DNA of 64,000 nucleotides from Sphingobacteriales bacterium 46-32. Lineage in GTDB: Bacteria; Bacteroidota; Bacteroidia; Chitinophagales; Chitinophagaceae. The position numbers were made by a program, and so were the translations under genes. The stretch is from positions 496,001 through 560,000 of the forward strand of contig MKTY01000019.1 of NCBI GenBank assembly GCA_001898485.1. The letters run 5' to 3'. Shown here piece by piece: positions 26,834 through 35,180 of this stretch (positions are counted from its first letter, which is position 1; the number at the start of each line of letters is the position of its first letter). The notes under the pieces were generated by a model. The model was not told where the DNA came from, ran no database searches, and saw only the letters and a list, made by a program, of their open reading frames with translations.

Positions 26834-27499
26834 ATGCTGGAACTAAAGCACATTTACAAGTGGGTGAATACAGGCAACAACCGTACTTTTTTACTGAAGG
26901 ATATTAACCTGACCATCAACGAAGGCGAATTTGTATCTATCATGGGCCCATCTGGCTCTGGTAAATCTACCCTGCTCAACATTATAGGAATGCTGGATGG
27001 ATTCAATGAAGGGGAGTATAATTTTATGCATGAATCCGTTCATCAGTTAAAAGAAAAGCAACGGTCATCGCTTTACAAGCAATATATAGGATTTGTATTT
27101 CAGGCCTATCATCTCATTGATGAGCTTACTGTGTATGAAAATATTGAAACACCCTTGCTTTATCAGGACATCAAATCAAGTGAACGGAAAGCTATGGTGG
27201 CTGATATACTGGACCGTTTCCAGATTGTAGGGAAAAAAGATCTTTTTCCTACACAGCTTTCCGGCGGGCAACAGCAACTGGTAGGTATAGCACGCGCACT
27301 GATTGCCCGGCCTAAACTCCTGCTGGCTGATGAACCTACAGGTAACCTTAATTCCAAACAGGGCGAAGAGATCATGGAGCTTTTCAGCACACTCAATAAA
27401 GAAGGCATGACCATCATTCAGGTCACACACTCAGAAAAGAATGCCGACTATGGTTCGCGTGTGATCCATTTGCTTGATGGTATGATTGAAAAAAAATAA
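26834..27499 (+). CDS. MacB/LolD-type ABC ATPase, second copy with altered signature and D-loop
   Basis: A 221-residue ATPase between permease 8 and the outer-membrane channel. Walker A GPSGSGKST, Q-loop FVFQAYHLI, Walker B LLLADEPT and the switch His in QVTHSEKN are intact. The signature reads LSGGQQQL where the family has LSGGQQQR, and the D-loop reads GNLN where the family has GNLD. Both changes sit at the ATP sandwich interface. It may be a slower enzyme, or it may work in a heterodimer with the canonical ATPase at 6306; both are inference. Confidence 0.94.
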   Translation: MLELKHIYKWVNTGNNRTFLLKDINLTINEGEFVSIMGPSGSGKSTLLNIIGMLDGFNEGEYNFMHESVHQLKEKQRSSLYKQYIGFVFQAYHLIDELTVYENIETPLLYQDIKSSERKAMVADILDRFQIVGKKDLFPTQLSGGQQQLVGIARALIARPKLLLADEPTGNLNSKQGEEIMELFSTLNKEGMTIIQVTHSEKNADYGSRVIHLLDGMIEKK

Positions 27500-27549
27500 G
27501 CAGCATATAATTTTTAGCATTAACGACAACGTGAAATAAGAATCAGACA

Positions 27550-28974
27550 ATGAAAAGGATTTTTTTTGTGGTAAGTATGGGTTTGCTGGCGGGATTTGGC
27601 ATGGCCCAGGAAAATAACGGGCCGCTTACGCTGCGGCAGGCTATTGAAACAGGATTGGGTAAAAACCTGGATGTAAAACAAAGTGAGATAGCCATGGAAA
27701 CGGGCAAGATCAACTGGAACCAGGCCCGTCTTAATATGTTGCCTAACATTGACGGAAACGCAAGCGCCGGTATCAACCAGGGCCGTAGTATTGATCCTTT
27801 TACCAACTCCTATATCAACCAGCAGGTAAATTATAACAGCTACGGACTGGGTGCAGGGGTAGTGCTGTTTAATGGATTTTCGATGCAAAATTCAGTCAGG
27901 AGAACCGCCTATGCCTATGAGGCAGCCAAAATGGATCTGCAGCAGGTAAAAGATAATCTGACCATACAAATCATACTTGCTTACCTCCAGGTGCTTTCCA
28001 ATGACGATATGCTTACTCAGGCACGTAACCAGGAAGTATTGTCGAAACGGCAGGTAGAGCGACTCGAAGAAATGAATAAAGAAGGGTCTATTCCCCCCTC
28101 TCAGCTTTCTGATCTGAAAGGTCAGTACGCAAACGATCAGCTTTCTATCATAAGCGCAGAAAATGCACTGGAGTCGGCCAAGATCAGCCTCTGCCAGCTG
28201 ATGAATATACCTTATGATCCGTCAATGAAACTAGAGCGGATTGATGCACAATCGTATGCTGTAAAGTATGAGGAAACGCCTGCCTCTATTTATCAGACAG
28301 CATTGAAGCAATTTGCCCAGGTAAAAGCTACCGAACTGCGCCAAAGCAGTGCTTCGAAGGCAATTAAGGTGGCGCAGGGGCAGCTTTTCCCTACACTTAG
28401 CCTCAATGGAAACGTAAATACTAACTATTCAAGTGCCGCACGCAGCAGTACTTACCTGGGGCAGACGGATGTAACGTCTACTGATTATGTACTGGTCAAT
28501 GGCACTCCTTATCCGGTTGTATACAAACAATCCAACTTCAGTTCCGATAAGATAGCCTATGGCAAACAGCTCAACAATAATCTCTATTCATCGGTAAGTC
28601 TCAACCTGCGGGTTCCCATTTTTTCTTCCTGGCAGCAACGCAACCGTATTCGCCAGGCGCGACTGGACCTCAAAAATGCTGAACATGTAGCGCAAACTAC
28701 TAAAACCCAGTTGCAGCAGTCGATCGACCAGGCCTACCTGAATATGTCTACAGCCGCCAATCGGTTCCGTACATTGCTGGATCAGGTAAATGCATTTACC
28801 GAATCATTTGAAGCTGCCGAAGTGCGCTTCAATGCCGGAGTAGGCAACTCTATCGATTACCTCACTGCAAAAAATAACCTCGATCGGAGCAACATTAACC
28901 TGATAGCGGCTAAGTACGACTATGTGCTGCGTACTAAAGTACTGGATTATTACCAGGGTAAGCAGCTCTGGTAG
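27550..28974 (+). CDS. TolC-family outer-membrane efflux protein
   Basis: A 474-residue protein with a signal peptide (MKRIFFVVSMGLLAGFGMAQ, cleavage near residue 20) and two outer-membrane-efflux repeats of long helices and short strands, the architecture of a trimeric TolC channel-tunnel. The first repeat opens with TLRQAIETGLGKNLDVK, and the C-terminal repeat contains FNAGVGNSIDYLTAKNNL, typical of the family. It is the last gene of the export locus, 50 bp after ATPase 2, and completes a tripartite ABC-adaptor-channel pump with the adaptor at 4810. Confidence 0.95.
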   Translation: MKRIFFVVSMGLLAGFGMAQENNGPLTLRQAIETGLGKNLDVKQSEIAMETGKINWNQARLNMLPNIDGNASAGINQGRSIDPFTNSYINQQVNYNSYGLGAGVVLFNGFSMQNSVRRTAYAYEAAKMDLQQVKDNLTIQIILAYLQVLSNDDMLTQARNQEVLSKRQVERLEEMNKEGSIPPSQLSDLKGQYANDQLSIISAENALESAKISLCQLMNIPYDPSMKLERIDAQSYAVKYEETPASIYQTALKQFAQVKATELRQSSASKAIKVAQGQLFPTLSLNGNVNTNYSSAARSSTYLGQTDVTSTDYVLVNGTPYPVVYKQSNFSSDKIAYGKQLNNNLYSSVSLNLRVPIFSSWQQRNRIRQARLDLKNAEHVAQTTKTQLQQSIDQAYLNMSTAANRFRTLLDQVNAFTESFEAAEVRFNAGVGNSIDYLTAKNNLDRSNINLIAAKYDYVLRTKVLDYYQGKQLW

Positions 28975-29023
28975 AGCGGGCTGCCAATCACTCAGTCAAA
29001 TCAGCCAATGACTCATCAGTGGG

Positions 29024-29052
29024 TTTGTGGCGTTGAAGGGATAATATTTTTG
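29024..29052 (+). promoter_or_regulatory. Consensus Bacteroidota promoter
   Basis: TTTG (29024-29027), 17 bp, then TATTTTTG (29045-29052), an exact fit to TTTG-N17-TAnnTTTG. Transcription would begin at about 29057 and read into the 29093 gene. The early leader can form an 11-bp hairpin (29051-29075, one G-U pair, 3-nt loop). Confidence 0.7.
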
Positions 29053-29080
29053 GCACGTGAATTTTTCATGTGCCAGTTTT

Positions 29081-29112
29081 AAAACCGGGTTCATGTTGGT
29101 CCCGGTTTTTTT
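29081..29112 (+). terminator. Terminator-like hairpin enclosing a start codon
   Basis: AAAACCGGG (29081-29089) pairs with CCCGGTTTT (29101-29109), followed by seven T (29106-29112). It could end transcripts from the TolC operon. It lies downstream of the 29024 promoter, and its 11-nt loop contains the ATG at 29093, so it could also attenuate the following gene. Confidence 0.65.
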
Positions 29113-29728
29113 ATTAATCACTACTACCATGAGTGCTCAAAATCCTGTGCCCGGCGCTGCGGGTATTTTTTATCTTCAATCTGTTATGGAAACAGCCAGT
29201 GGTTTCAAACTTGATGCTGACGGGAAATTTGAATTTTTCTTTTCTCAGGGCGCACTGGATCGGTACGCATCAGGCCAGTGGAAACAGGAGGGCGATCTGG
29301 TGGTCTTTAACAGTAAACCGCGTCCTTCCCAGGATTTTGCACTACTGCAAAACAGGCAGGCTGATACTCCGGGCGTAGTGGTACAGATCACAGATGCCAA
29401 TTCATTTTTACTCGACTATGTGCATGTAACGATTGAAGGTGACGGACAGAAACAACAACTGGTTACCGACCGGCATGGAGCTGCCTGTTTTAAGCCTCAA
29501 CCGGTCGAAGCTATTTCGCTGCAATTTGAGTTTTGCCCCGAAAAAATATCCGTTTTCAAATTTACAGAAGCGGCACGTGGACGCAATTATTTCTCTTTCC
29601 GGTACGAACCCTGGCTGTTTGAGCTGTTTTTGGAAAACTTTGAGTTGAAACTCACGGAGGCCGGTCTTAAGGGAAATCATCCGCTTTTACGCGGTAAGGA
29701 ATTTCTGTATCGCCGCGCCAATCAGTAA
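29093..29728 (+). CDS. Secreted hypothetical protein
   Basis: A protein of 211 residues from ATG 29093, which gives a clear signal peptide (MLVPVFLLITTTMSAQ). A GTG at 29057 would add 12 residues that spoil the signal, and the promoter analysis puts the transcript start near that GTG. The mature part has a region resembling a beta-rich lipocalin-like or lipoprotein strand pattern (GFKLDADGKFEFFFSQGALDRYASGQWKQ split by turns), then an Ig-like middle, ending RGKEFLYRRAN. I do not recognise a named family. It stands alone between the TolC gene and a small membrane protein. Confidence 0.75.
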   Translation: MLVPVFLLITTTMSAQNPVPGAAGIFYLQSVMETASGFKLDADGKFEFFFSQGALDRYASGQWKQEGDLVVFNSKPRPSQDFALLQNRQADTPGVVVQITDANSFLLDYVHVTIEGDGQKQQLVTDRHGAACFKPQPVEAISLQFEFCPEKISVFKFTEAARGRNYFSFRYEPWLFELFLENFELKLTEAGLKGNHPLLRGKEFLYRRANQ

Positions 29729-29852
29729 AACGCTTACCGGATCAATCGCTTTTTTACTCCCTTCACTAAACAAAAAGCCCCATTCGCACACAACTGTATT
29801 GCTTCCGTTTACTTCGGGCTTAATTTGCTTACCGGAATTAAACGGTGTTGAG

Positions 29853-30227
29853 ATGTACATATTATGGGTTATGACGTTTCCGGAAGCAGTGGGCATATTA
29901 ATAGTGATGTTGCTTATCGTTGTGCTGTTGCTGACCCGCTGGAGACAAAGACGTGTGTTGCAACTGGCTCTCCCTTCTCTTGCTCCCTCAGATATTATTG
30001 CAAATGGCCGCTTACTAACGCTTGAGCAGACCGGGGTCTATATGAACAGGCAACCGCTTATGCGCATTAAGATACTGGTCATGTGCAAGCATGGCGGAGA
30101 TTTTGTGCTGGAAATAAGAGAGGTGCTTTCTGCACGGGAGATACTGCAACTGCAAAGGCAGGGGCATGTAAGAGTCCGCTACAACCGTACAAATCCTGAA
30201 AAAGCCGTATTGATGAAAACGAAATGA
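29853..30227 (+). CDS. Small single-pass membrane protein with cytosolic/periplasmic beta domain
   Basis: 124 residues from ATG 29853; a TTG at 29799 would extend it by 18 less likely residues. One hydrophobic helix (about residues 12-30) precedes a basic stop-transfer and a ~90-residue domain with the pattern ...GRLLTLEQTGVYMN, then IKILV, FVLEIREVLS and VRVRYNRTNPEKAVL. That pattern resembles a small beta-barrel domain found in many bacterial membrane proteins of unknown function. A possible promoter is TTG-N18-TTAATTTG just upstream. Function unknown. Confidence 0.65.
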   Translation: MYILWVMTFPEAVGILIVMLLIVVLLLTRWRQRRVLQLALPSLAPSDIIANGRLLTLEQTGVYMNRQPLMRIKILVMCKHGGDFVLEIREVLSAREILQLQRQGHVRVRYNRTNPEKAVLMKTK

Positions 30228-30440
30228 AAGCGGCAGATAAAAAACAGCCCAACTCAAAAAAAATACTATTCGTTGACCAAAAACTACAATTCGCGAATCT
30301 AAGTATGGAAGAGGAAAAAAATCAGTGTTTCTTTACACCGTAATAATCAACAATCATTACCCATTAACCTAAACCTTAGCCTTACCTTAACCTTTTGACA
30401 GTAACAGGGTTTCGATTGGAGAGAATGTTCCGGACAACAA
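30228..30440. other. Intergenic region without recognisable gene
   Basis: About 210 bp between converging units. Reads as AT-rich noncoding DNA with an imperfect run of CTTA/CCTTAACC-like words around 30367-30400. No ORF with support on either strand. Confidence 0.5.
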
Positions 30441-30466
30441 TTAAAGCCCCTTCAGAGGGGCTTTAA
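30441..30466. terminator. Bidirectional terminator between the small membrane protein and the mutarotase
   Basis: A perfect 10-bp stem TTAAAGCCCC / GGGGCTTTAA with a 6-nt loop. AT-rich flanks on both sides would serve the leftward mutarotase operon and the rightward gene. Confidence 0.75.
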
Positions 30467-30480
30467 TAATTTAATAACTT

Positions 30481-31611
30481 TTATCTCGTATAAAAAGAAT
30501 AAACGGTTGTTTGTTGATATGTCTTGCCGGGTTGAAGTATGGTAGATGGAAACATTGGTTGATTGGGAGAGTCAGGGAAATGCTGTGTTTCCAGACAAAG
30601 ACCAGCATGTTTCACATATTTTCGGCCACCTGATGTATAGGCCAGGGTGCCATCGAGAAAATTGCCCGCATAAAACTGAAGTCCCGGTTCAGTAGTCAGT
30701 ACATCCATAGCACGTCCGCTGGCGGCATGGTATAGTGTGGCAATCTTTTCGAGGCCATTTCCATTTCTGCTAAGTACCCAGTTGTGATCATAACCACCAG
30801 CAACCTCTGCTATATCACGGCCAATTTTTTTGGACTGCTGAAAATCCATGGGCCCGTTGCTTACACTATCCAGTTTTCCGGTAGGGATCAGTTGCGGGTC
30901 TACTGCTGTAAACTGTGCGGCCTTTATTTGCAACTCATGATCCAGTATGGTACTATCGGTGCCTCCGGAAAGATTAAAATAGGAATGCTGGGTAAGATTG
31001 ACAGGCGTTGCTTTATCTGTAGTAGCCGAATACTGTATCATCAGCCGGCTATCGGTACTTACGGTGTATACCACTTTTACCTGCAGGTTACCCGGATAGC
31101 CTTCTTCGCCATCCTTACTAAGGTAGGTGAGCTGAAGGCTGCTGTCGCCCAAAGGCATCGCCTGCCAGATTACTTTGTCGAAACCTTTTATGCCTCCGTG
31201 TAATGTATTTCCGTTGTTGTTGCCAGCAAGCGTGTAGGTTTTGCCTTCCAGCTCAAAACGGGCTTTTGCGATCCGGTTACCATATCGGCCGATCAGCGCA
31301 CCAAAATAGGGGTTATTGTTTTGGAGATAACCGGCAAGTGAGTCGTAACCCAGTACCACATTGGCTGGTTTGCCGTCTTTGCCGGGCACCAGCAAAGACG
31401 TGATAATGCCGCCGTAATTGATAATACGTACCTGCATACCGTTGTTATTGCTTACCGTGTATTCACGAATAGTAGAGTCGCCTGTATGGCCATACTCTTT
31501 TATAGCGATTGCCGGACGTGTGGGTGTAACAGCTTTTTCATTATTGGCCGGTTGATTACCGCAGGCCGTTGCCAGCAGGCTCAATGCAAAAGTGTATAGC
31601 AATAATTTCAT
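30481..31611 (-). CDS. galM: Aldose 1-epimerase (mutarotase), lipoprotein
   Basis: A 376-residue GalM-family enzyme that interconverts alpha and beta anomers of aldoses. The N-terminus is a lipoprotein signal with lipobox LATAC (Cys17), so it is likely anchored in the periplasm, as is usual for Bacteroidota mutarotases. Family motifs include GALIGRYGNRIAKARFELEG, the catalytic-His region NLTQHSYFNLSG, GYDHNWVL and the catalytic-Glu region CLETQHFPDSPNQP. It lies 26 bp downstream of the Nudix-type regulator on the same strand, implying sugar-responsive control. Confidence 0.95.
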   Translation of the reverse strand: MKLLLYTFALSLLATACGNQPANNEKAVTPTRPAIAIKEYGHTGDSTIREYTVSNNNGMQVRIINYGGIITSLLVPGKDGKPANVVLGYDSLAGYLQNNNPYFGALIGRYGNRIAKARFELEGKTYTLAGNNNGNTLHGGIKGFDKVIWQAMPLGDSSLQLTYLSKDGEEGYPGNLQVKVVYTVSTDSRLMIQYSATTDKATPVNLTQHSYFNLSGGTDSTILDHELQIKAAQFTAVDPQLIPTGKLDSVSNGPMDFQQSKKIGRDIAEVAGGYDHNWVLSRNGNGLEKIATLYHAASGRAMDVLTTEPGLQFYAGNFLDGTLAYTSGGRKYVKHAGLCLETQHFPDSPNQPMFPSTILQPGKTYQQTTVYSFYTR

Positions 31612-31637
31612 AGTAAAAAATATAGATGAAAAGGTGT

Positions 31638-32378
31638 TTATGAAATGGGAATTGTATTTTTTCCGTTATCAGTAAGACTGCGTTTAACGTGTGGTACAAT
31701 CTGTAAAAAAGCCTGCATGCCTGTTTTGTAATGCCGCATATCGAGTTTGTAATAAAAAGCGCCCTTGCGGGAATTTTGCCAGCTTTTGTCTGCTTGTTTT
31801 ACCAGCATCTGTGAGGCCAGAAGTTTGCGGGTGAAATTACGTTTGTCAAACTGCATGTCATACACACTTTCGTAAAGGCTTTGCAAGTGCTGCAGTGTAA
31901 ACTTTTGGGGCAACAACTCTAACAATATGGGATGAAGCGCTGCTTTATATCGGAGTTTAGCCTTGGCAGTTTCTACCATCGTGTCGTGATCGAATATAAG
32001 TTCGGGGAGTGCGGTAAGTGAAAACCATTCGGCATGATACTCGTCATTGAGTTGCTGCTGGTATTGCTCAATATCTATCAGCGAAAAATAGGCAATGGAA
32101 ATCGTGCGCTCCATCGGGTCACGTAGCGGATGAGAGAAAGTGTGCAATTGCTCCAGGTAAACACCTTCCAGTCCGGTGAGGTTTTTCAGAATCCTGTTAG
32201 CCGCTGCATCTGCACTTTCTTCCGGTTCTATAAAACCACCCATGAGACTCCATTTGCCCAGCTCCGGGGCAAACCCACGTTTTATAAGCAGTAGCTTGAG
32301 GGTCCGTCCGTCAAACCCGAAAACGATACAGTCTACGGCAGCAAGTAAACGCGTCTGTTTCTTGTATTTCGTGAGCAT
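31638..32378 (-). CDS. Nudix-derived (NrtR/AraR-like) transcriptional regulator
   Basis: 246 residues: an N-terminal Nudix fold (about 10-145) and a C-terminal winged-helix region (about 155-235). In the Nudix box (Gly48-Leu70) the hydrolase signature REUxEE is replaced: Arg62 remains, but the three glutamates are Ile63, Asn66 and Leu67, so pyrophosphatase activity is not expected. That is the pattern of Nudix proteins reused as effector-binding domains of repressors; Bacteroidota homologs control pentose genes. Its neighbour galM supports a sugar ligand. A -7-like TAAATTCG lies 6 bp before the start. Confidence 0.88.
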   Translation of the reverse strand: MLTKYKKQTRLLAAVDCIVFGFDGRTLKLLLIKRGFAPELGKWSLMGGFIEPEESADAAANRILKNLTGLEGVYLEQLHTFSHPLRDPMERTISIAYFSLIDIEQYQQQLNDEYHAEWFSLTALPELIFDHDTMVETAKAKLRYKAALHPILLELLPQKFTLQHLQSLYESVYDMQFDKRNFTRKLLASQMLVKQADKSWQNSRKGAFYYKLDMRHYKTGMQAFLQIVPHVKRSLTDNGKNTIPIS

Positions 32379-32496
32379 AGCAGGCGAATTTACTGGCTAA
32401 AATAGGGATATTCGGCTCAACAGCGAGATTATGTCCGCAACCCGGCGTTCACATGCAGGGATTGGTTATATTCGGGACACATTTAATTCTTCCATC

Positions 32497-34266
32497 ATGT
32501 CGTCAAGACCATTTATCAGCTGCTTACTGGCCGGATTTTTTTTGTTACAGATAGCCAGTGCCCAAAACAACGAATCGTTGTACCTGCAGACCAGCGAAAT
32601 GCACAATAGCATGGTACAATACGAAGCAGACAAAGGCAGTATCCTTCGCTTTTATTCCACCAGTAGCAGTCAGTCTGGCTGGTGGAACGGACGTGAAGGT
32701 GGCGGATATAATTCTCCTGAGCGGAGGGGCAGGCTCCTGCGTCTCATCCGCCAGTATGAAGATCAGTTGCAGCAAATGGACTTTGCCAGAATGAATGTAA
32801 ACGGGCAGGTTGATTATATTCTTTTCCTGCGCAATCTGCGCAATGAAGCCTATCAGTTGCAACAGGAAGAGGATATCTATAAACGGGTTGCCAGCCTGTT
32901 TCCTTTTGAGGATTCAATCTGGAAGCTCGTAGAACCCCGCCGCCGGGGTTATTCAGTAAATGGGGAGCAGATAGCCCGCCGGCTCAGTCTTATTCGTCAA
33001 TCAATAGAAACAGCACGTACCCGTCTCAAATCAGCGCCATCCATGGATAAAAAGGATGCCCAGTATGCCGCTGACGCTGTGCGCAATCTGCAGGGCACCC
33101 TCAAAAATTATTACCAGTTTTACAATGGCTATGATCCCCTGTTTAGCTGGTGGGTCCCTAAGACTTATACAGAAGTAGATAGCCTGCTGGGTCTATATGC
33201 CACTGCTGTCAATGCCAAAGGTGTTACAGCACCAGCGCAGCAGGATGATGGTAGCGGCATTATAGGTAATCCGATAGGGCGCGAAGAATTGATCCGACAG
33301 CTGCAACTCGAATTTATTCCCTACACTCCTGAAGAACTCGTGGAAATCGCCAATAAGGAATTTGCCTGGTGCGATGCAGAACTCCTGAAAGCTTCGCGTG
33401 AAATGGGTTTTGGCGATAACTGGAAAGCCGCTCAGGAAAAAGTAAAAAATACATATGTGCCCCCCGGGCAGCAACCACAGGCCATGCTGGAGCTCTATGA
33501 TCAATCCATCGATTTTCTTAAAAAGAAAAACCTGCTCAGCATTCCACCACTTGCCGAAGAAACATGGCGTATGTATATGATGTCTGCCGAGCGTCAGCTG
33601 GTTAATCCTTTTTTCCTTGGCGGAGAATCACTCATTATTTCCTATCCCACCAATACCATGAGTTATGAAGACAAGCTGATGAGTCTTCGGGGAAATAATC
33701 CCCATTTTTCACGGGCTGTTGTACATCATGAACTCATTGCCGGTCATCATCTGCAGGGGTTCATGACCGACCGTTATAAAACCTATCGCCGCTTTGATAC
33801 GCCTTTTTGGGTTGAAGGGAATTCGCTCTACTGGGAGTTGATTCTTTGGGATCTTGGCTTTAACCGGTCGCCGGAAGATAAGATTGGGATGCTTTTCTGG
33901 CGTATGCATCGTTGTGCCCGCATCATCTTTTCACTCAACTATCACCTGGGCAAATGGACTCCCCAGCAGTGTATCGACTTTCTGGTTGATCGGGTAGGGC
34001 ATGAGCGGGCGAATGCCGAAGGTGAAGTACGCCGCTCTTTTACCGGTGGCTATGGCCCACTTTACCAGATTGCTTATATGATTGGCGGTCTTCAGTTCTA
34101 TGCACTGAAAAAGGAACTCGTAGACTCCGGCAAAATGAGCTATCGCCAGTACCATGATGCCATTTTACGCGAAAACAGCCTGCCAATTGAAATGTTGCGG
34201 GCAATACTGACCAAGCAACCACTTACAAGGGATTATAAGACGAAGTGGAGATTCTACGGAAAATAG
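32497..34266 (+). CDS. Secreted DUF885-family metallopeptidase-like protein
   Basis: 589 residues from ATG 32497, chosen because it begins a clean signal peptide (MSSRPFISCLLAGFFLLQIASAQ); an upstream ATG at 32431 would bury it. The family marker HELIAGHHLQ, an HExxxGHxxQ zinc-type motif, is present at about two-thirds of the length, followed by a conserved downstream Glu-rich stretch (FWVEGNSLYWE). DUF885 proteins are mostly exported and presumed peptidases; substrate unknown. A -7-like TATATTCG (32467-32474) lies upstream. It is a single gene, ending just before the repeat array. Confidence 0.9.
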   Translation: MSSRPFISCLLAGFFLLQIASAQNNESLYLQTSEMHNSMVQYEADKGSILRFYSTSSSQSGWWNGREGGGYNSPERRGRLLRLIRQYEDQLQQMDFARMNVNGQVDYILFLRNLRNEAYQLQQEEDIYKRVASLFPFEDSIWKLVEPRRRGYSVNGEQIARRLSLIRQSIETARTRLKSAPSMDKKDAQYAADAVRNLQGTLKNYYQFYNGYDPLFSWWVPKTYTEVDSLLGLYATAVNAKGVTAPAQQDDGSGIIGNPIGREELIRQLQLEFIPYTPEELVEIANKEFAWCDAELLKASREMGFGDNWKAAQEKVKNTYVPPGQQPQAMLELYDQSIDFLKKKNLLSIPPLAEETWRMYMMSAERQLVNPFFLGGESLIISYPTNTMSYEDKLMSLRGNNPHFSRAVVHHELIAGHHLQGFMTDRYKTYRRFDTPFWVEGNSLYWELILWDLGFNRSPEDKIGMLFWRMHRCARIIFSLNYHLGKWTPQQCIDFLVDRVGHERANAEGEVRRSFTGGYGPLYQIAYMIGGLQFYALKKELVDSGKMSYRQYHDAILRENSLPIEMLRAILTKQPLTRDYKTKWRFYGK

Positions 34267-34319
34267 CCCTTGTTTAAAGGGTATAAAAGTTTAAAGGTAT
34301 AAAAGTGTAGAGGGGGCTT

Positions 34320-35180
34320 CGATCCCGAGGCTTCGGGATGAACTGCCGGCCTTCGGATTATAGCCTCCGTTTTTTGCGGATGACTGGCTTGCATTCGCCC
34401 ATAAAAAAACCTGAACATTACGTTCAGGCTTACTACCGGAGAGCATCCCGAGGCTTCGGGATGAACTGCCGGCCTTCGGATTATAGCCTCCGTTTTTTGC
34501 GGATGACTGGCTTGCATTTGCCCATAAAAAAACCTGAACATTACGTTCAGGCTTAGTACCGGAGAGCATCCCGAGGCTTCGGGATGAACTGCCGGCCTTC
34601 GGATTATAGCCTCCGTTTTTTGTGGATGACTGGCTTGCATTTACCCCAAAAAAAACCTGAACATTACGTTCAGGCTTAGTACCGGAGAGCATCCCGAGGC
34701 TTCGGGATGAACTGCCGACCTTCGGGTTATAATCTCCGTTTTTTGCGGATGACTGGCTTGCATTCGCCCATAAAAAAACCTGAACATTACGTTCAGGCTT
34801 ACTACCGGAGAGCATCCCGAGGCTTCGGGATGAACTGCCGGCCTTCGGATTATAGCCTCCGTTTTTTGCGGATGACTGGCTTGCATTTGCCCATAAAAAA
34901 ACCTGAACATTACGTTCAGGCTTAGTACCGGAGAGCATCCCGAGGCTTCGGGATGAACTGCCGGCCTTCGGATTATAGCCTCCGTTTTTTGTGGATGACT
35001 GGCTTGCATTTACCCCAAAAAAAACCTGAACATTACGTTCAGGCTTAGTACCGGAGAGCATCCCGAGGCTTCGGGATGAACTGCCGACCTTCGGGTTATA
35101 ATCTCCGTTTTTTGCGGATGGCTGGCTTGCATTTGCCCATAAAAAAACCTGAACATTACGTTCAGGCTTAGTACCGGAGA
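34320..35180. repeat. Seven tandem 123-bp repeats derived from a tRNA 3' half plus terminator
   Basis: Unit starts are at 34320, 34443, 34566, 34689, 34812, 34935 and 35058; the next step, 35181, falls inside the intact tRNA gene. Read leftward, each unit contains a degenerate tRNA 3' half (ATAACCCGAAGGTCGGCAG or drifted form, TTCA, then TGCTCTCCGGTAC). In the unit the T-loop bases are replaced by a perfect hairpin ATCCCGA-AGCC-TCGGGAT. The unit continues with the terminator hairpin CCTGAAC-GTAAT-GTTCAGG plus seven T, and a spacer. Units 4 and 7 share an extra tRNA-like form (ACCTTCGGGTTATA). Because 123 is a multiple of three, the region produces long but meaningless ORFs. Confidence 0.92.
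35148..35166 (-). terminator. Terminator of the tRNA gene (and parent of the repeated hairpin)
   Basis: Read leftward: CCTGAAC, 5-nt loop, GTTCAGG, then a run of seven T (35147-35141), starting 6 bp after the tRNA 3' end. The same hairpin recurs once in each 123-bp unit. Confidence 0.8.

Noticed and set aside
30360-30400. Telomere-like CCTTAACC words
   Set aside because: Only a few imperfect copies in an AT-rich gap; no regular period.
31638-32378. Active Nudix hydrolase
   Set aside because: The three glutamates of the REUxEE catalytic core are absent, and a winged-helix region follows.
34254-35061. Overlapping minus- and plus-strand ORFs of 72-256 codons with internal repeats
   Set aside because: They are artefacts of the 123-bp (41-codon) tandem repeat, which keeps any stop-free frame open. 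They contain translated terminator hairpins and tRNA fragments and no start context.
34320-35180. Possible CRISPR array
   Set aside because: Repeats are directly contiguous 123-bp units without unique spacers, and no cas gene is present.
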